Shown piece by piece: positions 1 to 8,544 of a stretch of DNA of 64,000 nt. Below the pieces are notes generated by a model. That model saw only the letters and a program-made list of their open reading frames with translations, was not told the DNA's origin and ran no database searches. This DNA comes from Mycobacterium sp. M26. GTDB lineage: Bacteria > Actinomycetota > Actinomycetes > Mycobacteriales > Mycobacteriaceae. The position numbers were made by a program, and so were the translations under genes. The stretch covers positions 3,145,139 to 3,209,138 of the forward strand of contig NZ_LN929908.1 of the NCBI RefSeq assembly GCF_001494595.1, given 5' to 3'. Positions within the stretch are counted from its first letter, which is position 1. The number at the start of each line of letters is the position of its first letter.

Positions 1-142
1 CTTCGGCGACCGGGCTCGGGTCGGCACCAGCAGCGGCCAGGACGTGTGACTGACCGTCCTCGCCGATCTCGAAGACGTCCGGCGCGATCATTTCGCACAG
101 CCCAATGCCCGAGCACTTGGTGGTGTCGACACGGATCTTCAT
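1..142 (-). CDS. Ferredoxin, 3Fe-4S type (3' end outside window)
   Basis: The first 47 residues are visible, starting with ATG at 142. The motif CSGIGLCEM near residues 10-18 has the C-x5-C spacing of mycobacterial 3Fe-4S ferredoxins, which usually carry electrons to a cytochrome P450 or another oxygenase. The second cysteine cluster lies beyond the left edge. The start codon shares one base with the stop of the aldehyde dehydrogenase gene (TGATG), so it is probably translationally coupled as the last visible gene of the SCP2-FadD-SDR-ALDH operon. Whether it serves the Rieske oxygenase 20 kb away or a P450 outside the window cannot be told. Confidence 0.8.
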   Translation of the reverse strand, partial: MKIRVDTTKCSGIGLCEMIAPDVFEIGEDGQSHVLAAAGADPSPVAE

Positions 143-1542
143 CAGAAGACCTTCCGCATGATCCTGATCGCCCGATCGGTGTAGGGCGGATACGTCAACT
201 TCAGATCCGGCTTCGCGGTCTTGGCCAGCACGGCACGACGGTGGCTCAGCGCCTCGAACCCCCAGCGGCCGTGATACTGCCCCATTCCGCTGGCCCCCAC
301 TCCCCCGAACGGAAGTTGCGGAACCAGGCAGTGCATCGCGACATGGTTGATCACCGCACCACCGGAGGGAATCGCGTCGACCAGTTCGCGCCCCAACTGC
401 TGTGAGTTGGTGAACACGTAGAGCGCCAGTGGTTTGGGCCGTGAGTTGACGAAGTGCACTGCCGCATCAGTGGATTCAACGGCCAGGATCGGCAAGATCG
501 GCCCGAAGATCTCATCGGCCATCACCGAATCGGTGGGTGCCGGGTCCCTGATCACCGTCGGCTCGACTGCCAGCGTCGCGACGTCCGCGTTGCCACCGGC
601 GACGATGCGTCCGGTGGTGGTCTCGATCAGTCCCGCGATCCTGTCGAACTGTCGCTGGTTGACGATCCGCTGACCGCTGCCGGACTCCTCGGAGCGAAAT
701 GCCGCCATGGCCGCGACGACTTTCTCGGTGAAGGTATCGACGACCGCCCGGTCGGCCAGCACGTAGTCCGGGGCGATGCAGGTCTGCCCCGAATTCAATA
801 GCTTCACCCACGCCACCCGCCGCGCTGCGACGTCGAGATCAGCATCCGCGGTGACGATCACCGGGCTTTTGCCGCCCAGTTCGAGGGTCACCGGGGTCAG
901 GGTGGGTGCAGCCGCGGCCATGATCTTGCGGCCGATCTCCGTTCCGCCGGTGAACAGCACATGATCGAACCCTTGGGCGATCAGGCTCTGGGTGGTGTTG
1001 GCATCACCCTCGATCACCTGAATAGCCTGTGTATCAAGATATTTCGATACCAGTTCGGCCATGAGCCCAGAGGTGGCCGGGGCCAGCTCGGAGGGCTTGA
1101 GCACCGCGCAGTTGCCTGCGGCCACCGCCGCCACCAGCGGGGCCATGCTCAGGTAGAACGGGTAATTCCACGGTCCGATCACCAGGACCACGCCCAGGGG
1201 GTCGTACTGCACCCAGCCCCGGCCCGGGAGCTGGGCCATCGGCAGCGGCTGGCGGCTGCGCCGCATCCACTTCTTCAGATGCTTACGCGCATAGGCGGCC
1301 TCGCCCTTGGTGGAGGCGATATCGCCCAACCACGCCTCGACCGGCGGGCGGCCCAGGTCCTCGGCCAGTGCCTGCGCGATGGCCGGCTCCTGTTCGTCGC
1401 ACATCGCCTCGATGGCGTTGAGCTGGTCGAGCCGCCACTGTACTGGCTTGGTGCGCCCCATCGAGAACATCTGGCGCAGTCCGGGAAGAACCGCCTCGGC
1501 CGGCTCTCCCACCGGCAGGGGTGTGACTGCATCGATCGTCAT
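142..1542 (-). CDS. NAD(P)-dependent aldehyde dehydrogenase
   Basis: This 466-residue protein is a complete aldehyde dehydrogenase of the compact class 3-like type. It would oxidise an aldehyde to its carboxylic acid in the cytosol. Visible landmarks are GPWNYP near residue 123, the catalytic-base motif ELGGKSP (Glu221) and the nucleophile motif GQTCIAPDY (Cys255). It lies 7 bp downstream of an SDR gene and overlaps the following ferredoxin start by one base. In this context it probably oxidises an aldehyde made by an alcohol dehydrogenase in the same pathway, before CoA activation by the FadD upstream in the operon. The family is certain; the substrate is not. Confidence 0.93.
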   Translation of the reverse strand: MTIDAVTPLPVGEPAEAVLPGLRQMFSMGRTKPVQWRLDQLNAIEAMCDEQEPAIAQALAEDLGRPPVEAWLGDIASTKGEAAYARKHLKKWMRRSRQPLPMAQLPGRGWVQYDPLGVVLVIGPWNYPFYLSMAPLVAAVAAGNCAVLKPSELAPATSGLMAELVSKYLDTQAIQVIEGDANTTQSLIAQGFDHVLFTGGTEIGRKIMAAAAPTLTPVTLELGGKSPVIVTADADLDVAARRVAWVKLLNSGQTCIAPDYVLADRAVVDTFTEKVVAAMAAFRSEESGSGQRIVNQRQFDRIAGLIETTTGRIVAGGNADVATLAVEPTVIRDPAPTDSVMADEIFGPILPILAVESTDAAVHFVNSRPKPLALYVFTNSQQLGRELVDAIPSGGAVINHVAMHCLVPQLPFGGVGASGMGQYHGRWGFEALSHRRAVLAKTAKPDLKLTYPPYTDRAIRIMRKVF

Positions 1543-1549
1543 CGGAACC

Positions 1550-2341
1550 TCAGATCTCCGGCGCCGCTACCACTCCGGTGCCCACCGCTCCGGAGATTCC
1601 GCCATCGATGGCGAGGGCTTGGCCGTTGACCCACCCCGCTGCGTCGGAGGCCAGGAACAGCACCACGGAGGCGATGTCTTCGGGTTGGGCGTGCCGACCG
1701 AGCAGGTCCTTCAGGCCGTCGAGGGTGTCCTTGCCCATCGATTCCTCGAAGTCGACCAGGATCGGCGTCTCCACCGGACCCGGCAGCACGGCATTGATGC
1801 GGAAACCCATCTGGCCGAAGGCCAGACCCATGGACATGGCGTAGACGGTGCTGAACTCCTTGGAGAAGTTGTAGGCGTTGCCCTCCTGGGGATTCTCCTT
1901 GAACCACGCCGCGCCCTCTTCGAACGTGTCGGTGGCCAGCACGTCACGCAGCGCCTCCAGGCGCAGCGGCCAGCCGAAGCCGGCCGTCGACGACACGATG
2001 GTCACCGTGCCACCGGGCACCAGGCGCTCGAAGAACGCCTCACTGAGGTGCCGTACCGCCAGGCTGTTGACGGCGAAGACCAGATCCGCCGGCGCCGTGC
2101 CAGGAATGCCCGCCACGTTCATCAGTCCGTCATAGGGACCGTCCAGTGCTTCCAGCGCCGCATCGATGTTGCGCGGGTTGGACAGGTCCACCTCGATGTG
2201 TTTGGTGACCTTCGCCGTCGGGGTGTTGCGATCCAGGCTCGTCACCAGGGCACCCGCTGCCAGCAACTGCTCAGCAACCGCATGGCCGATACCGGACGCG
2301 GCACCGGTCACCACGTAGTGCTTACCCGTGAAGTCAGTCAT
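1550..2341 (-). CDS. Short-chain dehydrogenase, 3-alpha-HSD/carbonyl reductase-like
   Basis: This 263-residue SDR has the cofactor motif TGAASGIG at residues 12-19 and the catalytic set Ser118 (VSS), Tyr157 and Lys161 (YNFSK). The 39-residue gap between Ser and Tyr is much longer than the usual 12-13. It matches the helical insertion I recall from the 3-alpha-hydroxysteroid dehydrogenase/carbonyl reductase subgroup, whose catalytic residues sit at nearly the same positions (Ser114, Tyr155, Lys159). That subgroup oxidises or reduces ring hydroxyl or keto groups of steroids and similar alicyclic compounds with NAD. It lies between the FadD and the aldehyde dehydrogenase in the same operon. The steroid assignment is inference. 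Confidence 0.88.
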   Translation of the reverse strand: MTDFTGKHYVVTGAASGIGHAVAEQLLAAGALVTSLDRNTPTAKVTKHIEVDLSNPRNIDAALEALDGPYDGLMNVAGIPGTAPADLVFAVNSLAVRHLSEAFFERLVPGGTVTIVSSTAGFGWPLRLEALRDVLATDTFEEGAAWFKENPQEGNAYNFSKEFSTVYAMSMGLAFGQMGFRINAVLPGPVETPILVDFEESMGKDTLDGLKDLLGRHAQPEDIASVVLFLASDAAGWVNGQALAIDGGISGAVGTGVVAAPEI

Positions 2342-2380
2342 CGTTGTTCTCCGCTCAGTCGTGGGGGTGGGCGTGGACGG

Positions 2381-3919
2381 TTATCGGGTTGCCGCTGCGT
2401 AGTGCTGCAGCAGCAGGCGTTTGGCCAGCTTTCCGGTTGCCAGCCGGGGAAGTTGATCGACGAAGTCCACGGTTCGGGGCGCCTTGTAGTGCGCGATGCG
2501 CTCCCGTACGTAATCGATGAGTTCGGCGGCCAGCTCGTCGGACGGTTCCTGGTTAGCCGCCAGCTCGACCACGGCCTTGACCTGCTCCCCCATCTCGGGG
2601 TCGGGCACCCCGATGACCGCGACATCGCTGATCTTCGGATGCAAGGCCAAGACGTTCTCGATCTCCTGGGGATAGATGTTCACCCCGCCGGAGATGATCA
2701 TGAACGCCTTGCGATCGGTCAGGAAGAGGTAGCCGTCAGCATCGACATACCCCAGATCACCTACCGTTGACCAGTTGTCGTGTTCGGGATGCCTTGCCGC
2801 CCTGGTCTTCTCAGGATCGTTGTGGTAGGCGAACGGCGCCCGGTCGCGTTCGAAGTAGATCGTGCCGACCTCGCCGGCCGCAAGCTCCACCCCCTCGTCG
2901 TCGCAGACGTGCAGAATGCCCAGCGCCGCCCGGCCGACCGACCCCCGCTTGGTGAGCCACTCGGGAGTGGTGACGACCGTGATGCCATGCCCCTCGGTGG
3001 CACCGTAGTACTCGACGAGAATCGGCCCCCACCAATCGATCATCGCCTGCTTGACGTCGGGCGGGCAGGGCGCGGCAGCGTGCACGGCAAGCCGCAGGGA
3101 GGACGTGTCGAAGGACTCGCGCACCTCGGCGGGCAGCTGCAACATCCGGATGAACATGGTCGGCACCATCTGGGTCACCGTGATGCGGTGTTCCTGGATG
3201 GCCGTGAGCACACCCACCGGGTCGAATTTCTCCATCAGGACCACGGTTCCGCCGAGGCTGTGCACTCCGCCGCACCACTTCAGGGGTGCGGCGTGATAGA
3301 CCGGGGCCGGTGACAGGTAGCGATCGTCGGCGTTGACGCCGAAGGCGTGGGCGAGCATGCCGACCAGCGGCTCACCGGGTTCATCGACCTGGATGCCGAG
3401 CAGATGCGGCTTGACGCCCTTAGGACGCCCGGTCGTTCCCGAGGAGTACAGCATCTCGGCCCCACGGGGCTGATCCTGCAGCGGCTCGACACTGTCATCG
3501 ATGAGTATGTCGTAGGGCACGTGGCCGGTGACCTCGCCGCCGAAGCAGTACCGATGGCCGACGTCGGGGGTCAGTGCGGTGATCTCCTCGGCCAGTTCCC
3601 GTACACCAGCCGAGGCGAACAGCACTCGCGCACCCGAGTCGTTGACGATGTACGCCGCCTCGTCAGCGCTCAGATGCCAGTTGACCGCCGTGATGTAGAG
3701 CCCGGAACGGATTGCGGCCCAATACACCTCGAAAACCTCGAGGACGTTGTCCGACAACAGCGCCACCACGTCACCGGTCCGCAGCCCGGCGTCGGACAGT
3801 GCACGCGCAATCGATGCCGATCGCCGGTCAAGTTCGGCGTAGCTCAACACCCGGCCCGACTCGGCCATGACGACGGCCGGCCGGTCGGGAGCCGAGACGG
3901 CATGGATTCCCGGGAACAT
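2381..3919 (-). CDS. Acyl-CoA synthetase (FadD-type AMP-binding ligase)
   Basis: This 512-residue member of the adenylate-forming family activates a carboxylic acid to its CoA thioester through an acyl-AMP. The AMP-binding P-loop reads YSSGTTGRPKG around residues 158-168. The conserved YYGATEG and the hinge TGD/DRK region are present, and the C-terminal catalytic lysine lies in LATGKLAKR. The gene begins 4 bp after the SCP2-domain gene and precedes the 3-alpha-HSD-like SDR. Pairing with a sterol-carrier domain suggests a bulky hydrophobic acid. It is one of three FadD genes in the region, so different intermediates are probably activated separately. Confidence 0.9.
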   Translation of the reverse strand: MFPGIHAVSAPDRPAVVMAESGRVLSYAELDRRSASIARALSDAGLRTGDVVALLSDNVLEVFEVYWAAIRSGLYITAVNWHLSADEAAYIVNDSGARVLFASAGVRELAEEITALTPDVGHRYCFGGEVTGHVPYDILIDDSVEPLQDQPRGAEMLYSSGTTGRPKGVKPHLLGIQVDEPGEPLVGMLAHAFGVNADDRYLSPAPVYHAAPLKWCGGVHSLGGTVVLMEKFDPVGVLTAIQEHRITVTQMVPTMFIRMLQLPAEVRESFDTSSLRLAVHAAAPCPPDVKQAMIDWWGPILVEYYGATEGHGITVVTTPEWLTKRGSVGRAALGILHVCDDEGVELAAGEVGTIYFERDRAPFAYHNDPEKTRAARHPEHDNWSTVGDLGYVDADGYLFLTDRKAFMIISGGVNIYPQEIENVLALHPKISDVAVIGVPDPEMGEQVKAVVELAANQEPSDELAAELIDYVRERIAHYKAPRTVDFVDQLPRLATGKLAKRLLLQHYAAATR

Positions 3920-3923
3920 CGAC

Positions 3924-4328
3924 TCAGGCCAGCAGGTCGTCGCGGCCGTCGGCCTTCAGTCGTTCGATATAGGTGGGATAAAGCTTCTTGCCCAGCGGAG
4001 CGATCTTGAGCAGGCTGGCGACGTTGCCGTCCACCTTGATCTTCTTCTTGGCCATCGCCATCGGCAGGTTGACCTTGCCCTGCCAGTAGGCGCTGCCGAG
4101 GTCCGCGGTCATCGACATCGTCGCGGACGGCGCCGGTCCACCGGCCAGGCCCTCCTGCACCGTCTTGTTGCCCATGTCGATCAACACAACCGAATCGGGA
4201 TCGGTGAAGTCGAACGCGACGACGAGCCCGGTGGCCTCGAGCTTCGGACCGATCTCAGGATCGGTGAACGCTTCCTCGAAGATTCCGCCGATGTACTTCA
4301 CGACCTCGGCCGAATTGGCGAACCCCAT
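3924..4328 (-). CDS. SCP2 sterol-binding domain protein
   Basis: This 134-residue stand-alone SCP2-type domain has the hydrophobic beta-sheet pattern and the C-terminal KVNLPMAMAKKKIKVDG stretch typical of the family. SCP2 domains bind sterols or fatty acyl-CoAs and deliver them to enzymes. There is no signal peptide, so it is cytosolic. The start is supported by a strong ribosome-binding site, AAGGAG, 4 bases before the ATG. It is the first gene of the operon running through FadD, SDR, ALDH and ferredoxin, so it probably presents the hydrophobic substrate to the FadD encoded 4 bp downstream. Confidence 0.9.
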   Translation of the reverse strand: MGFANSAEVVKYIGGIFEEAFTDPEIGPKLEATGLVVAFDFTDPDSVVLIDMGNKTVQEGLAGGPAPSATMSMTADLGSAYWQGKVNLPMAMAKKKIKVDGNVASLLKIAPLGKKLYPTYIERLKADGRDDLLA

Positions 4329-4345
4329 CGTTCTCCTTAATTTAC

Positions 4346-4358
4346 TTTTGATTCAAAA
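4346..4358. promoter_or_regulatory. Perfect palindrome upstream of the SCP2 operon, candidate operator
   Basis: TTTTGA and TCAAAA form perfect 6-bp arms around a single T. The palindrome lies in AT-rich DNA 18 bases before the SCP2 start codon, directly upstream of its ribosome-binding site. The position suits a repressor site on the leader or promoter. The regulator is unknown. The rest of the 4329-4479 gap shows nothing else I can name. Confidence 0.4.
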
Positions 4359-4479
4359 CTGCTGTTGTAACTATGCTCACACCTACAACCCGATAAGTCA
4401 ATCTCGCGGAAGATCGCCCTACCGCAGACGCCATAGACACTGGCAGGCATACCTTTTGGCCACACGACTGCGCGGCGGT

Positions 4480-5211
4480 CTAACCCGTCGCCGCCGGAGC
4501 CGCGTCGGCCCCTGCCCTGCCGTGGACATCGTCCTTCAGTGCAGCGTTGCGCAGCACCAGACCCATCGCGATCAGGAAGATGGCGTAGGTGGTCAGCGCC
4601 AGCCAGAAGATGAAGATGCCGCGCCAGGAGAACGGTCCGCTGTGGAAGAAGAAGGCCAACGGATCGGGCAGAAACGACGCGGCGATCCAGAAGTTCAGGT
4701 ATCCGACCCAGCGCGGCACAGTACCGCTGTCATCGCGCAGGATGGCCACTCCGATGGCGATGTTCTGGATGATGAACGGGGCGATGGGCGTGATGAAGAG
4801 CAACCAGGCGATGTCATTGAGGGTGACGGTGATCTCCGGATTGCGGTCGGGCCGAAACGCGATGACCGTCATGAGCAGCATCGGCAGCAACAGGAACACC
4901 CCCGTGCCGGCGCCCGTGACGAGCTGGATCAGTGCCAGCAGGGGATTTCGCCGGTCCATCCGCAGCATGCGGTAGCCGATCAGCGCAATCAGCGGAAAGA
5001 CCAGACTGACGCCCAGCCCGGCGATCACCAGCCCGGCGATCACCCGCGGGCCGCCGCTGTAGAAGCTGACCACTTCGGCGGTCGTCGACGACGAGCCGAG
5101 CGGAAACGGCAGCACCCCCGAAATCAGCCAGCCGATGAACGCCACGACGACGGTGGCCGGGCCACACCACGCACAGACAAGCTGAGTACCACGAGACATC
5201 GTCAACTCCAT
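4480..5211 (-). CDS. Polytopic membrane protein, unknown function
   Basis: This 243-residue protein has about six hydrophobic segments (roughly residues 18-37, 55-80, 90-118, 130-155, 165-185 and 195-220), and its C-terminus is alanine-rich. I do not recognise a family with catalytic motifs. The start overlaps the end of the CitE-like gene by 10 bases, so it is the last gene of the MaoC-to-CitE operon. Its place in a catabolic operon suggests substrate passage or a membrane-associated step, but nothing in the sequence proves transport. Confidence 0.75.
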   Translation of the reverse strand: MELTMSRGTQLVCAWCGPATVVVAFIGWLISGVLPFPLGSSSTTAEVVSFYSGGPRVIAGLVIAGLGVSLVFPLIALIGYRMLRMDRRNPLLALIQLVTGAGTGVFLLLPMLLMTVIAFRPDRNPEITVTLNDIAWLLFITPIAPFIIQNIAIGVAILRDDSGTVPRWVGYLNFWIAASFLPDPLAFFFHSGPFSWRGIFIFWLALTTYAIFLIAMGLVLRNAALKDDVHGRAGADAAPAATG

Positions 5212-6041
5212 TCCATCACTGCACTGCTCGATCTACTCGCGATGCGGCGAGCACGATCGACGACCGGCTTGTCGACCATCCGGCCGTCGACCACGCACAC
5301 CTGCCCGTCGGACGCCGCCGTGAGGACCCGTCGGGCCCACTGGACCTCGGCCGCCGAGGGCGAGAAGCCCTCGTTGACCGCGCTCACCTGCGAGGGATGG
5401 ATGCACAGCTTCCCGCCGAACCCGAGTCGGACGGCAAGTGCCACATCGGAGATCAGCGCGGTGTCGCCCCTGATGTCGGTGGTGACACCGTCGAGTGGCG
5501 CAGGACGTCCCGCCGCCGCCGAACCGAGCACGAGTGCGCTGCGCGCGTACTGCAGGGCGTCGGCCGCGTCAGGATCCACGCCCAACTCGGCGGCCAGGTC
5601 GATGCTGCCGAAGGCGGCTCGCGCAACTGCTTCGACGCCGCAGACCGAGGCACACGCGTGGATACCCGCGGCCGTCTCGACGAGCGCGATGAGCGGCACG
5701 GCGGGTCCCAGGGTGGCCGACACCTCGGCGAGTTGTGCAGCGCTGTGCGCCTTGGGAACCATGACGGCGCAGCCGTGCCCGCCCACCGCCGCCAGATCAT
5801 CGGCACACCAGGCAGTGTCAGTTCCGTTGATGCGCACCACCGCCGGAGTCGCGGCAGCGGCGAGGAATTCAGCAACGGCAGCCCGGGCCACGTCTTTGTG
5901 GCCCGGCGCGACGGCATCTTCGAGGTCGAGCACGACGAGATCCGCGCCACTGGCTACGGCCTTCTCGAATCGATCGGGCCGGTCGCCGGGGACGAACAGC
6001 AGACTCCTGGCCGACGCTACGCGCTCGGCGAGGGTGGTCAG
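5202..6041 (-). CDS. CitE/HpcH-type CoA ester lyase
   Basis: This TIM-barrel protein of the citrate lyase beta-subunit family cleaves or forms C-C bonds in (hydroxy)acyl-CoAs with Mg2+. Motifs are LLFVPGDRPDRFEKA near the N-terminus, DLEDAVAPG (metal-site Asp/Glu), VRING, and GFGGKLCIHPSQV, typical of the family. The first possible GTG (5933) would remove the conserved first strand. Reading upstream, the frame stays open to a stop at 6080, and the only start-like codon that keeps the motif and fits operon spacing is CTG at 6041. That codon overlaps the stop of the upstream flavoprotein gene as CTGA. I therefore call 279 residues from CTG. Confidence 0.82.
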   Translation of the reverse strand: MTTLAERVASARSLLFVPGDRPDRFEKAVASGADLVVLDLEDAVAPGHKDVARAAVAEFLAAAATPAVVRINGTDTAWCADDLAAVGGHGCAVMVPKAHSAAQLAEVSATLGPAVPLIALVETAAGIHACASVCGVEAVARAAFGSIDLAAELGVDPDAADALQYARSALVLGSAAAGRPAPLDGVTTDIRGDTALISDVALAVRLGFGGKLCIHPSQVSAVNEGFSPSAAEVQWARRVLTAASDGQVCVVDGRMVDKPVVDRARRIASRSSSAVMEWS

Positions 6042-7360
6042 CTCCGCACCGCCACGGGGTAGGTGGCGACGATCTTGTCAACCACCAGCTTTGCGGTTTC
6101 GGCACATGCGGTCGTTCCGCCGTTGGCGTACTCCTTGACCCCGTCACCGACGTTCCACAGCCCCTCAACGGGAGTCTCGTGGGTCAGGTCGTAGCCGGCA
6201 ACGGCACGCTGCGGCGGCCACTCATCCCGTGTGACAGCGATATTGAGGATGCGTGCACGGCGGTCGAATTCCGTGATGTTGTCGCGCAGGTCGGCCAGCA
6301 GGAGTTCGGTCTCGGCGGCCTCATCGAAGTCTCCGGTGGGGTTGTCGGGCACCGACGTGCCCACATAGAGATTCCAGCCCGCCGGAGCCATTTCGGGGCA
6401 GACATCGGTGAAGTTGGCGATATAGGCCAACCGGCGCGACTTGGCGAAACTGAGCATGCCCGGCACATCGATGAGGCGCTCCTGGCTGGCGAAGTTGACC
6501 GAGATCATCGACGTCGGCCGGTCTGCCTTCGTGACCGCATCCAGGTAGTCCGCGGGCACGCCGTCCGCACCCAGCAACCTGACGGTGGCGGCCGGTCCGA
6601 TGTCACTGATGACCAGTGGCGCTTCGATCCGCACGGTCTGGCCGTCGCGGACGACGTCGATTCCCGTCACGGCATTGTCGTCACCCCGATGGATCGTGGT
6701 CGCCGACGTCGACAACCAGATCTCGCCGCCGTGGGCCACCACCGCGTCGGCCAGTGCACGCCAGATCCCGATCGTGCCCTCCGGGTGGAAACCGAATCGT
6801 TTGAACGCGCTCTTGCGGGTGAAGTAGGTCAAGAAGACCCGCGCCGGCAGATCCTGGGACCCCACGGCGAACACCGAAGCGCACATGTTGCGGAAAATCC
6901 CATGCACACCTTCGTTCTTGGTGTACTTCGATACCCAGTCGGCGGTGGACAGTTCGTCTTCGGGAAGCCCGGAATCATTGCGGGCCGCACCAATCCCCTT
7001 GACCAGCTTGGCACCCTGGCGGGTGAGCTTGCCGAGCAGCAGACCCCAGCCGCCGCCGGTGACGTCGATATCCTTGCCTGCGATCCGGTACAGAATCGGC
7101 GGTGTGGGCTCCCGGATGTCGAACCGCGCACCCACTTCCTCGCACGTTTCCTGGGTGATGCCGCCGACCTCGATCACGATCGCACCGACGTTCACCTTGA
7201 ACCCGTCGATATCGTCGGTCGACGCGCGGCCGCCCACCTTGTCCAATCGTTCGACAACCAGGGTGCGGTAGCCCTGCTTGGCGAGCCGAGCGGCGGTGAA
7301 CAGACCGCCGGCCCCGGCACCGATCACCACCGCGTCGAAGTGGTTGTCGCTTGACGTCAT
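6038..7360 (-). CDS. FAD-dependent oxidoreductase, phytoene-desaturase-like
   Basis: This 440-residue flavoprotein has a dinucleotide-binding fold GAGAGGLFTAARLA at about residues 13-26, followed by the GG-doublet region VGGRAS that contacts FAD. The C-terminal GLWNVGDGVKEYANGGTTACAETAK closes the FAD site, as in the phytoene desaturase/amine oxidase superfamily. Such enzymes desaturate or isomerise isoprenoid or polycyclic substrates. The ATG is followed 22 bp downstream of the acyl-CoA dehydrogenase stop, and the stop overlaps the CitE-like start. In this operon it probably introduces a ring or chain double bond. No carotenoid gene is adjacent, so a carotenoid role is unlikely. Confidence 0.87.
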   Translation of the reverse strand: MTSSDNHFDAVVIGAGAGGLFTAARLAKQGYRTLVVERLDKVGGRASTDDIDGFKVNVGAIVIEVGGITQETCEEVGARFDIREPTPPILYRIAGKDIDVTGGGWGLLLGKLTRQGAKLVKGIGAARNDSGLPEDELSTADWVSKYTKNEGVHGIFRNMCASVFAVGSQDLPARVFLTYFTRKSAFKRFGFHPEGTIGIWRALADAVVAHGGEIWLSTSATTIHRGDDNAVTGIDVVRDGQTVRIEAPLVISDIGPAATVRLLGADGVPADYLDAVTKADRPTSMISVNFASQERLIDVPGMLSFAKSRRLAYIANFTDVCPEMAPAGWNLYVGTSVPDNPTGDFDEAAETELLLADLRDNITEFDRRARILNIAVTRDEWPPQRAVAGYDLTHETPVEGLWNVGDGVKEYANGGTTACAETAKLVVDKIVATYPVAVRS

Positions 7361-7382
7361 CGTCGTTCTCCTTGAATTCCGT

Positions 7383-8543
7383 TCAGTAGGAACGCGGCAG
7401 ACCCAGCGAGGTCTGCGCGACGAAGTTGAGCACCATCTCCCGGCTGACCGGGGCGGTGCGCATCAGGCGGGTGACGAACCACAACTCGGACAACCCGTAT
7501 TCGTGGGACAGCCCGTTGCCGCCGTGGGTCTGGATCGCCTGATCGAGGGCCTTCAGTGCCGCGTCGGAGGCCGCGAACTTGGCGATGTTGGCCGCTTCGC
7601 CGGCGGGCTGGCCGGCATCGAACTGCTGGGCGCTGAGTGCGGTGGCCAACCGGCTCAGCTCCACGGCGATATGACTTTCGGCCAGTGGATGGGCCACCCC
7701 CTGGTGGGCGCCGATCGGGGTGGACCAGACCGTGCGCTCCCTGGCATAGGCCACCGCCTTGTCAATGGCATACCGGCCGATGCCACCGCATAACGCGCCG
7801 ACCAGAATGCGCTCGGGATTCAGGCCGTCGAACACCTGGCGCAGGCCGTCGCCGGCCTGCCCGATCAACGCGTCCTCGCCCACCTCAACCTCATCGAGGA
7901 AGACGGTGAATTGCCGGTCCGGGGACACGATCGAAGTGTCGATCTGCTGGAAGCTCAGGCCCTTGGCGTCGGTGGGGACGACGAACAGCGACAGCTTGGA
8001 TTTCTCCGGGGTCGAGTGCTCGGCATCGCGGGCCACCACCAGGACGGCATCGCACTGGTCGATCGCGGAGATGTAGTACTTCGAACCCGAGATCACCCAG
8101 CCGCTGGCGGTCTTTCGCGCTGTGGTCTTGACGTTGTGGCTGTTCGAGCCGGCGTCGGGCTCGGTGAGGCCGAACGCCATCTTCTGGCTACCGTCGGCAA
8201 TGCCGGGCAGCCAGCGCCGCTTCATCTCCTCCGAGCCGTGCATGGCCACGATGCAGCCACAGATGGCCGGCGAGATGACCCAGATCAGTAACGGCATGCC
8301 GTGCGCGGCCAACTCCTCGACGACCACGACGGCCTCGGTCATCCCGCCGCCGCCACCGCCGTACTCCTCGGGAAGGTGTACACCGAGGAGCCCGGCGGCG
8401 CCGAGATCTTTCCACAGTTCCTCGATGTCGCGGCCATCCCGGCCGCGCTGCAGGAAGTACTGCGCTCCATAGCGTTCGGCGATTCCGGCGACGCTCTCCC
8501 GGATCGCGCGGTGTTCGTCGCTGTCGGTGATCAGTCCAGTCAT
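7383..8543 (-). CDS. Acyl-CoA dehydrogenase
   Basis: This 386-residue acyl-CoA dehydrogenase would introduce an alpha,beta double bond into an acyl-CoA using FAD. Visible family features are the all-alpha N-terminal domain, the FAD/substrate motif FGLTEPDAGSN, the beta-domain WVISGSKYYISA, and the C-terminal QTHGGNGLS. I prefer the ATG at 8543 because GAAGGAG lies 7 bases before it. An in-frame start 16 codons further upstream lacks a site. The start sits 1 bp past the stop of the SnoaL-crotonase gene. It belongs to operon B with the hydratase and fusion crotonase, a standard beta-oxidation set. Confidence 0.93.
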   Translation of the reverse strand: MTGLITDSDEHRAIRESVAGIAERYGAQYFLQRGRDGRDIEELWKDLGAAGLLGVHLPEEYGGGGGGMTEAVVVVEELAAHGMPLLIWVISPAICGCIVAMHGSEEMKRRWLPGIADGSQKMAFGLTEPDAGSNSHNVKTTARKTASGWVISGSKYYISAIDQCDAVLVVARDAEHSTPEKSKLSLFVVPTDAKGLSFQQIDTSIVSPDRQFTVFLDEVEVGEDALIGQAGDGLRQVFDGLNPERILVGALCGGIGRYAIDKAVAYARERTVWSTPIGAHQGVAHPLAESHIAVELSRLATALSAQQFDAGQPAGEAANIAKFAASDAALKALDQAIQTHGGNGLSHEYGLSELWFVTRLMRTAPVSREMVLNFVAQTSLGLPRSY

Positions 8544-8544
8544 C

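Noticed and set aside
1307..2770. Long plus-strand frame opposite the ALDH/SDR genes
   Set aside because: It is Arg/His/Gly-rich with no recognisable domain and runs antisense to well-supported genes; it is a by-product of high GC at third codon positions.
4165..6138. 657-codon plus-strand frame across the membrane-protein and CitE genes
   Set aside because: Its composition is Ala/Arg/Ser-rich without motifs, and it spans the end of one gene, a gap and two others antisense.
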